Shown here piece by piece: positions 45,223 to 53,116 of a stretch of 64,000 nucleotides of DNA. The notes under the pieces are model-generated. The model saw only the letters and a list, made by a program, of their open reading frames with translations. It was not told the DNA's origin and searched no databases. The first letter of the stretch is position 1. Each line of letters begins with the position of its first letter. Origin of the DNA: Bacteroidota bacterium (GTDB lineage Bacteria > Bacteroidota > JABWAT01); NCBI GenBank assembly GCA_020161835.1, contig JAIUNL010000006.1, forward strand, positions 124,001 to 188,000, given 5' to 3'. A program made the translations under genes and the position numbers.

Positions 45223-45275
45223 ATTTTCCTCATTTGAAATTGAAATGATTACAATTTGAAGTCCTTGAAAGCCTA

Positions 45276-45986
45276 TTATTCATTTTGCTTTTTAGAGGGC
45301 AACGATTGGAAAACACCGTCAATACTTTGGGAGGTTTCATTGCTTAATACATCGACAAGGGTATAGACTAATTCGGCAGCTGCAACACCGGCAACAATGG
45401 TGGGTAATTTTTCGTCTGAAGGTATATTTTTATTATTCGAAATTCCGATTCCCCAACCCAGGGTTGGTCCGATCGCTGATATAAAAGGTTTGTCGTTGTC
45501 ATCCAGATTGTTTAACCATAAACTGTCACCTTTTGCATCCACCATTTTTAAATTCATTTTAATGGAATGATTTAAAAGAAGAACATCTGAATATTCGAAA
45601 ACTTCACTGAACAGAATTGCATCAACATTCAGAAGGGAACACAAATTTGCAGGTGATAAATTTTCTATCTCCTTTTCATTTAATGTGGTCTTTACTGATA
45701 CGGGTGACAGAACAGAATATTTTTTTTCGGTAAGTGTTTTTACAAGGGATTCTTCAATAGCTGATTCGTTTTTTCGAACCTGATCTTTGTCTTCAGTTTC
45801 GGTGCACCTGTTAATCACCGGCATGACTGCGATTGACCTGATTTTTTGCTTTTCAAAATCTGATTTGATAAAAAGAGGTGCCGATGAGCAACCCAGCATC
45901 AGATTACTGAAAACGAAAATGGAAAGTAAGGTACCCGGGATCAGTGATTTTATTTTCCGGGATATGGAAAGGTTGGATAATTTCAT
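45276..45986 (-). CDS. GNA1162-like (DUF799) lipoprotein
   Basis: A 236-residue lipoprotein with lipobox NLMLGC. KIRSIAVMPVINRC and NLDAILFSEVFEYS-type strands, with SLLNVDAILFSEV and GPTLGWGIGISN in order, match the GNA1162/DUF799 outer-membrane lipoprotein family. These proteins are periplasmic assembly or surface factors of uncertain role. The match is good over most of the length. It is flanked by the LuxR-type gene and DUF2306. Confidence 0.7.
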   Translation of the reverse strand: MKLSNLSISRKIKSLIPGTLLSIFVFSNLMLGCSSAPLFIKSDFEKQKIRSIAVMPVINRCTETEDKDQVRKNESAIEESLVKTLTEKKYSVLSPVSVKTTLNEKEIENLSPANLCSLLNVDAILFSEVFEYSDVLLLNHSIKMNLKMVDAKGDSLWLNNLDDNDKPFISAIGPTLGWGIGISNNKNIPSDEKLPTIVAGVAAAELVYTLVDVLSNETSQSIDGVFQSLPSKKQNE

Positions 45987-46096
45987 AATAACTCCTTTTG
46001 TTTGAACGGATAGTCTTCTGTTTTTTGATCATCAATTATGACCTTACAAAAGTCCCGCAAACCGGAGTTTGGTACAATACTGATTTATCAGTATTC

Positions 46097-46867
46097 CTAA
46101 CCTAAAAGACCATATTTTGAGGCAAATGTTACCGCTTCAAAGGAATTGTTTGCCCCAAGTTTTTCTAAAAACCGCTGACGGTGGGTATTCACAGTATGCA
46201 AACTGATTGACAGTTTGCTCGAAATTTCTTTGCTCAGAAGGCCATCTTTAACAAGTCTTAAAACTTCAATTTCTCTTTTTGTTAATTCAAACTCCATTTT
46301 TTGAGGAGTCTCAATTGGGTATATATTCCCGGTTTTGAAATTTAATAATTGGGTTTTTATTCCGCTGTATTCTTCCTGATTGGCAGAAAGATCAACAATA
46401 CCAATCATCAGCCAGATTTGCCCGGTTTTGTCTAATTCCAAAACCTGATACTGCTCAATTAACCGAACATATTTCCCCTGAGAGTTAATCATTCTGTATT
46501 CACTTATATATTTGTGACTCAGCTTTTCTTCAATTGAAAAATTATTGAATATTTTCATTAAAGAAACACCAAAGATGTTTAACTTTTGTATGTCTTCCGG
46601 ATGAATTTTTTCATAGAAAAATTGGTGTCCTGATGCTTCATAATCTGAAGGGTTATATCCTAAAAGTTTACCAAAATTCGAAGAGAAATAGACAATCTGC
46701 CGCCTGTTGAGATCAAACACATGGATTCCCGAATTCCCAATAGAAGACATTGTCTGCAAAACAATTTTGTGTTTATCCAATACCGAATAGTCCAAATCAT
46801 TTTCATTGAATTTAAATTGGGATATAAATTTGAAAAAGAGATCCTCGTCACTGGTGTGTTCTGTCAT
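46097..46867 (-). CDS. PAS-domain LuxR-type transcriptional regulator
   Basis: A 256-residue regulator. A PAS domain (about residues 40-170; GIHVFDLNRRQIVYFSSNFGKLLGY) is followed by a LuxR helix-turn-helix (LTKREIEVLRLVKDGLLSKEIS and LHTVNTHRQRFLEKLG, about 195-256). There is no receiver Asp, so it is not a two-component regulator. It senses through the PAS domain. The nearest membrane-protein genes (DUF4386 and DUF2938) are candidate targets. Confidence 0.9.
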   Translation of the reverse strand: MTEHTSDEDLFFKFISQFKFNENDLDYSVLDKHKIVLQTMSSIGNSGIHVFDLNRRQIVYFSSNFGKLLGYNPSDYEASGHQFFYEKIHPEDIQKLNIFGVSLMKIFNNFSIEEKLSHKYISEYRMINSQGKYVRLIEQYQVLELDKTGQIWLMIGIVDLSANQEEYSGIKTQLLNFKTGNIYPIETPQKMEFELTKREIEVLRLVKDGLLSKEISSKLSISLHTVNTHRQRFLEKLGANNSFEAVTFASKYGLLG

Positions 46868-46925
46868 GGGATTATAAATTGTTGGTTGTTATTCATAGTA
46901 AAAATAAAACTGAAAATAGTTTACT

Positions 46926-46957
46926 CCAACTGGCTTCAACTCAATAAAGCCAGTTGG
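46926..46957 (-). terminator. Terminator-like hairpin after DUF4386 gene
   Basis: CCAACTGGCTT and AAGCCAGTTGG form an 11-bp stem with a 10-base loop, just after the DUF4386 stop. The T-tract on the minus strand is weak. Confidence 0.55.
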
Positions 46958-46967
46958 GTCTTTAGAA

Positions 46968-47663
46968 CTAGGAAGCCACCTCTGTGGTAACCGGAGAACT
47001 GAATCCTTTAACGATCAGCCAAACACCCATAAATAATTCCCAAAGTCCGCCAGGAATTGAAGACATATCAGCCAATCCTGAGCCCATGACTGCTGAAACC
47101 ATTCCGACAAGAATGATTGTATATCCGACAAGTCCCCAGATTGCTATCCAGCGAGGTATCAGCACCATCTTATAAAACACATAATTTAGGATTAAGCCAG
47201 AGAAACCAAGTGTGATCATCCCAAATTGATAGGCGTACTGACTGGCCTGGTGAGACAAGCTACTCAGAATCTGAAGTTGGGGAGCAGTTGCACCCGTTGC
47301 GTTCAGATATTCTTTTCCCAATGGTATTTGAATCACCATAAAGAGAACCATGATGGCAATGAACATAGCGTCCATAATCCGGGTTGAAAGATAACCGTAG
47401 GCAAGCCGTTCACTCTGTTGCTTTAGGATTGGAAACATTACAATACCGTGAGCCGCATCGCCAACCACAGCGAAAAGCCAAAGAATTGCACCAATTGCCA
47501 GTTTCGTGCTGTTCTCAGAAACGATGGAAAGGGGGTTGGGTGCACCCAGAATGGATTGAATGAGTACAGTTCCCCCGATACCAACAACAAAACCTGCAAG
47601 GTACATCACGCCCACAACTTTTGCGGTCATTCTGTAATTGCCCATTAACTGTATTGCTTTCAT
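46968..47663 (-). CDS. DUF4386 membrane protein
   Basis: A 231-residue protein with about six helices. The start MKAIQLMGNYRMTAKVVGVMYLAG, then GDAAHGIVMFPILKQQSERLAYGYLSTRIMDA, matches DUF4386, a family of uncharacterised membrane proteins. It is the last gene of a run of membrane proteins under the AraC-type gene at 48534. Function unknown. Confidence 0.85.
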   Translation of the reverse strand: MKAIQLMGNYRMTAKVVGVMYLAGFVVGIGGTVLIQSILGAPNPLSIVSENSTKLAIGAILWLFAVVGDAAHGIVMFPILKQQSERLAYGYLSTRIMDAMFIAIMVLFMVIQIPLGKEYLNATGATAPQLQILSSLSHQASQYAYQFGMITLGFSGLILNYVFYKMVLIPRWIAIWGLVGYTIILVGMVSAVMGSGLADMSSIPGGLWELFMGVWLIVKGFSSPVTTEVAS

Positions 47664-47704
47664 CTTTTTTCCCCTTTTTGTTTTTTTAGGTAATGAAATC
47701 TGAT

Positions 47705-48199
47705 TTAAAAAATGCTAACCAACCACGCGAAAAAGTAAAGCCCAACTCCAAATGCAGCATGATTCATCAAACTCCGAAGCCTTGCCTGGGAGGGGTTTGA
47801 GGTCTTTGACGCCGCGAATCCGAGCCCAAAAGCAGGCTGCAGGATAAAGAATGGCGCAAGAATCGTGATAATACCATATACGAGTGCGGGAACCAGGGTG
47901 GGAAACTCAAGCCATTGGCTTCCCATCAAAACAATAAAAGCAATTGCAAACGCAATGCCAATCAAATAGTGGAAAATCCAACCAACAATGCATTCAGCGC
48001 TCTTTGGTTGTGCCGAAAAAAGATTGTAATGGGTAAAGGTTCCATCCGGCATGTATAGAATCCAACGACCCACCAGGCATATATTTGAAGGGGTAATCTT
48101 AAAGGCAAAGTTGAGAAACTGTGCCCAAAGATCAAAAGTCAGGGTCGCACCAAGCCCAATAATGATTGCACTAATAAAAAGCTGAGTCAGATTATCCAT
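47705..48199 (-). CDS. DUF2938 membrane protein
   Basis: A 164-residue protein with about four or five helices. LGATLTFDLWAQFLNFAFKI and GRWILYMPDGTF, then LQPAFGLGFAASKTSNPSQARLRSLMNHAAFG, match the DUF2938 layout. These proteins are often encoded beside AraC-type regulators, as here. Role unknown. Confidence 0.85.
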   Translation of the reverse strand: MDNLTQLFISAIIIGLGATLTFDLWAQFLNFAFKITPSNICLVGRWILYMPDGTFTHYNLFSAQPKSAECIVGWIFHYLIGIAFAIAFIVLMGSQWLEFPTLVPALVYGIITILAPFFILQPAFGLGFAASKTSNPSQARLRSLMNHAAFGVGLYFFAWLVSIF

Positions 48200-48431
48200 T
48201 ATTCACCTGCTTATTACTTGTTTGTGAAGAAAAACGACCGATGACAGAATCTAAAAATGGGACACCGATAAATACGATGAAGGGGACTAGTGAGAGGGTG
48301 AGAATACAGGTTCGAAGGTATAACGGCAGTACCGATAGGGGTTCGCCAAATAAATACAGAAATAGAGTTATAGAGGGATAAATAACAATCCAGATTTTTA
48401 AGGATGCAATTAGTTTCATTTTCGTTTTCAT
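48192..48431 (-). CDS. Small two-helix membrane protein
   Basis: A 79-residue protein with two hydrophobic stretches (IWIVIYPSITLFLYLFGE; YLRTCILTLSLVPFIVFIG). It overlaps the DUF2938 gene by 8 bases. I recall small proteins of this type (with LKIWIVIYPSITLFLYLFGEPL) beside DUF2938 and AraC genes in Bacteroidota. Function unknown. Confidence 0.7.
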   Translation of the reverse strand: MKTKMKLIASLKIWIVIYPSITLFLYLFGEPLSVLPLYLRTCILTLSLVPFIVFIGVPFLDSVIGRFSSQTSNKQVNNG

Positions 48432-48533
48432 ACTGTTTCCTTTTTGAATGTTTTTCAGACCCTGAGGGCCCGTTTACAAAAGTACTTCGAAAGGAATAAT
48501 GCGGGATAGAACAAAAATGAAGTTGAACAGGAC

Positions 48534-49397
48534 TTATTTAAAATTTTGCCGGAATGCTTCTGGTGAATACCCAGTGTGCTTTTTAAAGAATCGGATAAAG
48601 TATGAAACATCTTCAAAGCCAAGCGTGGCAGCAATCTGATTTATTTGACTTGATGTGGCCAGTAGATGTCTTTTTGATTCAAGAATACAATAGTCATTAA
48701 TAAGTTCTGAACAGGTTTTCCCAAGTATGTCTTTGGTAATTGCATTTAGCTGATAGGTTGAAATATGAAGCATTTCTGCATACTGAGATACTTGTTTATG
48801 GCTGACAATATGAGTTTCCAACAAAATTGAAAATTCTTCAAATCGTTGTTGTGAATAAGGATTGACGCCGGTTGACGTCATTTTATCATTTTTTCTGTGT
48901 CTGACAAGTTCAATAAAAAAAATACCCAGATTTGCCTTGATGACTTCCTGATAGCCTTCCCTTTTATCGGTATATTCCTGAAAGATATAGCTCAACAGCT
49001 CAAACAATTTTTTGAAACTTTCGGAATCAAGCTGACAAAATTTTTTGGTACTGGCCAACTGCAGGATTTGACCAGATGCTTTGTCGTTGGGGTAATAGAA
49101 GTCAGACTTGAACTGCATTACAAATCCCTGACTTCCTTGGTTCAGTGTTAGCTGATGAACCTGGCCGGGACGCATAAAGAAAACAGTATGGTCATGAATT
49201 TCGAATGGGGTGAAATCAATAACGTGATGACCTGTTCCTTTTTTTATCGCAAGAATGTAAAAATAATCATGCCTGTGAAGTGTCTGAACCATATCCTCAC
49301 CGGTAAGTAAATCACCAATATTCCGAATGCTAAAACTTCCTCCAAAATTCGGATCACCCATTGGTGTCTGTATCAGCCTGACGGGGATGTTTTTCAT
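48534..49397 (-). CDS. AraC-family transcriptional regulator
   Basis: A 287-residue protein. Residues about 40-120 form an AraC-type cupin sensor domain (HDYFYILAIKKGTGHHVIDF). The C-terminal 100 residues are two HTH modules: ISTYQLNAITKDILGKTCSELINDY and IAATLGFEDVSYFIRFFKKHTG, the latter being the conserved F-x-x-x-FK-x-x-G-x-T/SP-x-x-FR end (SPEAFRQ). The gene is upstream of the DUF2938/DUF4386 run in the same direction, so it probably controls it. The ligand is unknown. Confidence 0.95.
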   Translation of the reverse strand: MKNIPVRLIQTPMGDPNFGGSFSIRNIGDLLTGEDMVQTLHRHDYFYILAIKKGTGHHVIDFTPFEIHDHTVFFMRPGQVHQLTLNQGSQGFVMQFKSDFYYPNDKASGQILQLASTKKFCQLDSESFKKLFELLSYIFQEYTDKREGYQEVIKANLGIFFIELVRHRKNDKMTSTGVNPYSQQRFEEFSILLETHIVSHKQVSQYAEMLHISTYQLNAITKDILGKTCSELINDYCILESKRHLLATSSQINQIAATLGFEDVSYFIRFFKKHTGYSPEAFRQNFK

Positions 49398-49461
49398 ATT
49401 TACTATCTAAAGCCGAAAATTATTTTAAAATCTGACCAAAAATTAGGTACAACTCACGGGA

Positions 49462-50016
49462 TTAACTGGGACTATTATTCTTATAAGCCTCAAGTGATTG
49501 CAATTCATCTTCCACTTTCTTTTTCCATTTTAATAAGATTTTTTTGTCTTTTCCCAGTTTAGTTTCTTTTCTGAAAATGTTGAACTCAGTGGTGAGGTTG
49601 GTCATCGATCTGTTATATTTTTCCTGGAATACAACATTCACATCTGCTTCAGTTTCACTTTGCTCCAGCTCTTTTCTTAAATGTCTTGCATGAACCTCAT
49701 AAATATCAAACAGGATCTGAAAATATTTCAGGGCTGAATTTGTTTTTCCTTCGGGACTAATCCAGGATTTTGTCTTGTCAAATATAGCAAAAACGGTAAA
49801 TTTTGTTTTTTTGCTGTTGTCAGGTCTTTCAAAATTGGCTATTATCAAACAAAATACTTCACCGGTGAAGCCAATACCATCAATTGTTTCTCCTTTAAAA
49901 TCAGCCCATCCTAACGACCTATTCTCACTCCAATGCAGGGTATCACTTAATGTTGACGATTGCCCATAAGTTTTAGTTGATAAAACAAATAGGAGTCCGA
50001 AAAAAAAAGTTCTCAT
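49462..50016 (-). CDS. DUF922-like exported protein
   Basis: A 184-residue secreted protein with signal MRTFFFGLLFVLSTKTYGQ. LHWSENRSLGWADFKG near the N-terminus is a common opening of Bacteroidota DUF922-like proteins, and a helical HARHLRKELEQSETEADVN follows. The classic zinc-protease histidine motif of DUF922 is not complete here, so activity is doubtful. Function unknown. Confidence 0.6.
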   Translation of the reverse strand: MRTFFFGLLFVLSTKTYGQSSTLSDTLHWSENRSLGWADFKGETIDGIGFTGEVFCLIIANFERPDNSKKTKFTVFAIFDKTKSWISPEGKTNSALKYFQILFDIYEVHARHLRKELEQSETEADVNVVFQEKYNRSMTNLTTEFNIFRKETKLGKDKKILLKWKKKVEDELQSLEAYKNNSPS

Positions 50017-50126
50017 TTTTTCTTTCCTTTTAAATTAACATACTTTCCGGATCAAGGTTTACCCAACTTTTGCATTTTTTTCACACAGTGTTGGATAAAT
50101 TTTCTGTTTTAGTTTGTAACAACTAT

Positions 50127-50603
50127 CTATTTTTCACTTACCCTGATTACCGGCTGATGCCGAACCGGAAAGTTAACTGAGTTGGCAATGAAACAAAGTT
50201 CGTTTGCCTTTTTATGTAGCCAGGCTGCCTTTTCGATCATCTCTTTTTTTGTTACCGTAACGACCGGGTTCAGAGTAACTTCTGTAAACCGGCCACCTCC
50301 ATCGGCAGTTTCCGCCATGATCCCGGTTGCGGGATCTTCGTAAGAAACAACAATAACGCCAGCCTCTGAACACAGATGAAGATACCAAAGCATGTGACAC
50401 GATGATAATGAGGCAACTAAAAGTTCTTCTGGATTATGTTTGGTTCTGTCGCCCCGAAATGCCGGGTCAGAAGAAGCTGATATATCGGGTTTATTTTCAA
50501 TCCGGATATTGTGACTTCGTTCGTATTCCCTGTAATTACTGGTTCCGGAGCCAGTGTTTCCCGTCCACTCAATGGTGACTTTATACTGATGGTTTTTATT
50601 CAT
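50127..50603 (-). CDS. OsmC/Ohr-family protein
   Basis: A 158-residue protein. NPEELLVASLSSCHMLWYLH carries the first conserved cysteine of the OsmC fold, and KKANELCFIANSVNFPV carries the second. This arrangement supports thiol-dependent hydroperoxide reduction. The variant has the LLVASLSSCH motif of the YhfA/OsmC-like group. It is followed by a shortened YdeI-type protein on the upstream side; no clear operon link to either. Confidence 0.9.
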   Translation of the reverse strand: MNKNHQYKVTIEWTGNTGSGTSNYREYERSHNIRIENKPDISASSDPAFRGDRTKHNPEELLVASLSSCHMLWYLHLCSEAGVIVVSYEDPATGIMAETADGGGRFTEVTLNPVVTVTKKEMIEKAAWLHKKANELCFIANSVNFPVRHQPVIRVSEK

Positions 50604-50625
50604 TTATTTCTCTGGAATTTAGATT

Positions 50626-51015
50626 TCAGTTCGTTCCTTCTGCTTTCCATTTTCCTTTTTCTTTTGCCAGAATGATGTGTTTCATTCCAAACTCTGTCAT
50701 TAATCCCTGTTCAATCAGTCTTTCTGCCCTGCCAATATTAATTGCGCTCCAGTTACTTTTCTTCGGATTTCTGGGTGAGTAGGTCAGGTAATAACTTTCT
50801 CCATCCCGGCTTTTGCAAAGGCTGTCAATCCACCCGAAACAAAGGGCTTCTTCGGTTGCTTCAGTCATTGAAACACTTTCCGTTTTGCTTTTTTTATGGA
50901 AAAGAATAAGCCAAACTGATTTTTCATGCTGGCAATTTTCTTGAAGCCAGGTCCGCCATTCGGCACGGGATTTGGCGTAAATGGCTGGCTTTCCGTCTTT
51001 AATTTCTGCTTTCAT
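50626..51015 (-). CDS. YdeI/OmpD-associated family protein, C-terminally short
   Basis: A 129-residue protein. WRTWLQENCQHEKSVWLILFHKKSKTES and EEALCFGWIDSLCKSRDGESYYLTYSPRNPKKSNWSAIN match the YdeI/OmpD-associated family, which is usually about 190 residues. The last roughly 60 residues (a helical tail with the LxxxxRYxxLYR-like segment) are absent, and the stop follows MKHIILAKEKGKWKAEG directly. Whether it is a natural short form or a truncated remnant is open. Role unknown. Confidence 0.75.
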   Translation of the reverse strand: MKAEIKDGKPAIYAKSRAEWRTWLQENCQHEKSVWLILFHKKSKTESVSMTEATEEALCFGWIDSLCKSRDGESYYLTYSPRNPKKSNWSAINIGRAERLIEQGLMTEFGMKHIILAKEKGKWKAEGTN

Positions 51016-51136
51016 TCTGCATCCTGTACAAGGTGGATCCGATTTTGCAGCCGGTATTCAGTCTGCTATAATCATTCTGATCGGTTCATTCACCGACTCA
51101 ATTTCTTTCATAGTTTTAAAGGTTGCAACTGCCCGG

Positions 51137-51616
51137 TCATTTTCTTTTAGTGCCAATCTTCATCCGGTTTCGCAAGTCTTTTAAATGTTTGTTGATATGT
51201 TCGGAAACGACTTCCAGATGTTCTTTTCTGGTATAAGGTCGTGATCCCTGTTTGTACGGAATCAGGCTGATGTTCTCGTTAAAAATATGTTGCTCGATTG
51301 TTTGTTGTGCTGCCGACAGTTTTTGGATGAGTTCGGGATTTGAAAAGTGGATTGCTGATAAGACACTTCGTTGATTGACTTCAGCCAAACTTCCCTTGAG
51401 TGGTGAGGGTTTTATTCCGTTGCCAAGATCACTGATATTCCGGGCAAAACTTTCGTGCCAGAAGACAAGATGTGCGAGTACCTGCCTGCCATTCCAGAAT
51501 TCATAGATCATGATTTCAAAGTCATCATCCTGCCCGAAAAATTCGCAAAGCTCAACTACTTTTGCCTGCAGTTTTTTTAAACTGATTTCAATGTCGTTTT
51601 GCGGTGATGGGTTCAT
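51137..51616 (-). CDS. DinB/ClbS-like protein
   Basis: The start at 51616 is preferred (GGGAAAG lies just upstream) over a GTG at 51688, and gives 159 residues. A four-helix bundle is implied: IEISLKKLQAKVVEL, RQVLAHLVFWHESFARNI, ELIQKLSAAQQTIEQ and HLEVVSEHINKHLKDLRNR. Histidines in HLVFWHE and SEHINKH are in DinB-like positions. ClbS-like members are DNA-protective or thiol-related; the exact role here is not known. Confidence 0.7.
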   Translation of the reverse strand: MNPSPQNDIEISLKKLQAKVVELCEFFGQDDDFEIMIYEFWNGRQVLAHLVFWHESFARNISDLGNGIKPSPLKGSLAEVNQRSVLSAIHFSNPELIQKLSAAQQTIEQHIFNENISLIPYKQGSRPYTRKEHLEVVSEHINKHLKDLRNRMKIGTKRK

Positions 51617-51698
51617 TTCTTTCCCAGTGAAAATCAGATGGAGTTCAGCAGGACTATTTTCTTCCCAGGTTTTGGAATATTCCTGCACTCAATGAGAA

Positions 51699-52298
51699 TT
51701 AAAAAGAGCTTTTGGATGTGATTTTAAAATGACCTTTTTTATCTAAACTGATGATTTGTTCCAACTGACTTTGGCTCACGACTGAATCAGATGAATTACC
51801 CAAGGAATCGCAATTTAAGTAGGTCATTGAATCCAACGTTCGAATCGTTTTATTTTCGTTAATTTGAATGGTCGTATTACAAACCAGACATAAAGTACCT
51901 GGTACACAACCCTCAGAATTTAAAATGGAAGTGTCAGCTATTTTATTAAATTCCTTGTCAAAAGTAGCAATCCGGAAATAGAGTCCATCACCAATTACCA
52001 CATAAATCAGGGGAAAGAATTCAGTAGTATCTTTCAAATAGCCATAAGCTAGAAAATTTCCATTTGGTTTTATGAAAAGTGTATCTGTTGAATTCGGATC
52101 AATTATTTGAGAACCTTTTAAAAGAGTTTTATCATCCAGATCGATTTTCAACGGTAAATCAAGTGGTTTGAATTTACTTTTAAAGGTATTGAATGGCGAC
52201 CTTTTCTCATTGGTCAGCATAGGGGTTGAGCAGGAGAAGAAGGTTGCAAATAGCACCAAAATCCCAAGGAAATGGAGTGTTTTATTAAATATTATCAC
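51699..52298 (-). CDS. Hypothetical lipoprotein
   Basis: A 199-residue protein with signal peptide and lipobox ATFFSC near residue 22. The mature part is strand-rich with several cysteines (GCVPGTLCLVC). No catalytic motif is recognised. It lies between the Arr gene and the DinB-like gene. Function unknown. Confidence 0.65.
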   Translation of the reverse strand: MIIFNKTLHFLGILVLFATFFSCSTPMLTNEKRSPFNTFKSKFKPLDLPLKIDLDDKTLLKGSQIIDPNSTDTLFIKPNGNFLAYGYLKDTTEFFPLIYVVIGDGLYFRIATFDKEFNKIADTSILNSEGCVPGTLCLVCNTTIQINENKTIRTLDSMTYLNCDSLGNSSDSVVSQSQLEQIISLDKKGHFKITSKSSF

Positions 52299-52403
52299 AG
52301 AAAATACCTTGAGATTGATTCAGAATAAAGATTGGAAAAGCTAGTTGAAAGTAGAATTTCGTTTTTGTGTTCATCTCTTCAAGAAAACTGTTATCAATTC
52401 CCG

Positions 52404-52850
52404 TCAGTCGTTTAACGAATCTATACCTTGATCTGTAAGTTTTTGAAGGTGTTCTTTCATTGCTCTGACTTGTTCAGCTGGATGTCCCTGCCAATTTGTA
52501 ACTTCCCCGACAACTTTAAACGGGTGGATTGACCGGTATGATTTTGTTGGATTTCCCGGGAATTTTCTATCGGTTAAATCAGGATCATCTTCAATTGTGC
52601 CTGTGGGTTCTACCAGGTAAATTCTTTCACGTCCGTCACCAAATGCGAGTTCTGCACCCCAAATTGCAGCATCCAATGTCGAAGTAAGGAAGATATATGT
52701 TGCCTGTTTTCTTTTCCCAAAGTTTGAGTTGAAACCTGGTTCAATAAAATCCCCAGCTTTGAGATCGGCTTTTGTCCCATGAAAGTATGTCTGTATGAAA
52801 GGGGTTGGACTTTTTCCAGTTGGGTTATTTTCCTTTTTGAATTCTTCCAT
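52404..52850 (-). CDS. arr: NAD+--rifampin ADP-ribosyltransferase Arr
   Basis: A 148-residue protein with strong similarity to Arr along its whole length. TYFHGTKADLKAGDFI (His24), ATYIFLTSTLDAAIWGAELA and EPTGTIEDDPDLTDRKFPGNPTKSYRS are family landmarks. Asp89 fits the catalytic Asp84 of the mycobacterial enzyme, and the aromatic near residue 52-54 the tyrosine. It ADP-ribosylates the C23 hydroxyl of rifamycins, giving resistance. No mobile element is beside it, so it looks chromosomal and may protect against environmental rifamycins or have another native role. Confidence 0.96.
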   Translation of the reverse strand: MEEFKKENNPTGKSPTPFIQTYFHGTKADLKAGDFIEPGFNSNFGKRKQATYIFLTSTLDAAIWGAELAFGDGRERIYLVEPTGTIEDDPDLTDRKFPGNPTKSYRSIHPFKVVGEVTNWQGHPAEQVRAMKEHLQKLTDQGIDSLND

Positions 52851-52855
52851 ATTTT

Positions 52856-52999
52856 TTACCTTGGGTTCATGTCTTTTCTGATTTGTCTTTCTACTTCAGC
52901 AAACGGGATGATGCTTTTTAATCCCGCACTCGAAAATCCGTTATCAAGAAGAACCGCAAGAACAGAAAATCCAAAGAACAAGGGCAGAAAACACGCCAT
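52856..52999 (-). CDS. Possible small membrane peptide upstream of arr
   Basis: A 47-codon frame starting MACFLPLFFGFSVLAVLLDN and ending RKDMNPR stops 5 bases before the arr ATG. The N-terminal part is hydrophobic, the C-terminal half polar. No clear Shine-Dalgarno precedes it. It could be a leader or a small membrane protein, or chance. Low confidence. Confidence 0.3.
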   Translation of the reverse strand: MACFLPLFFGFSVLAVLLDNGFSSAGLKSIIPFAEVERQIRKDMNPR

Positions 53000-53074
53000 C
53001 CAGTGTGATTTTTCGCAAAAATAAACGGATTCGGAGGTTCACCTCCAGTTTACCTGTTCGAAGATAGTTTCCCC

Positions 53075-53110
53075 AAAAGTGTACAATTCGATTTGTTCCT
53101 GCACACTTTT
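53075..53110 (-). terminator. Possible terminator after ppc
   Basis: AAAAGTGT and ACACTTTT form a short stem with a long loop just after the ppc stop. The stem is weak and the loop large. Confidence 0.35.
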
Positions 53111-53116
53111 CTGGTT

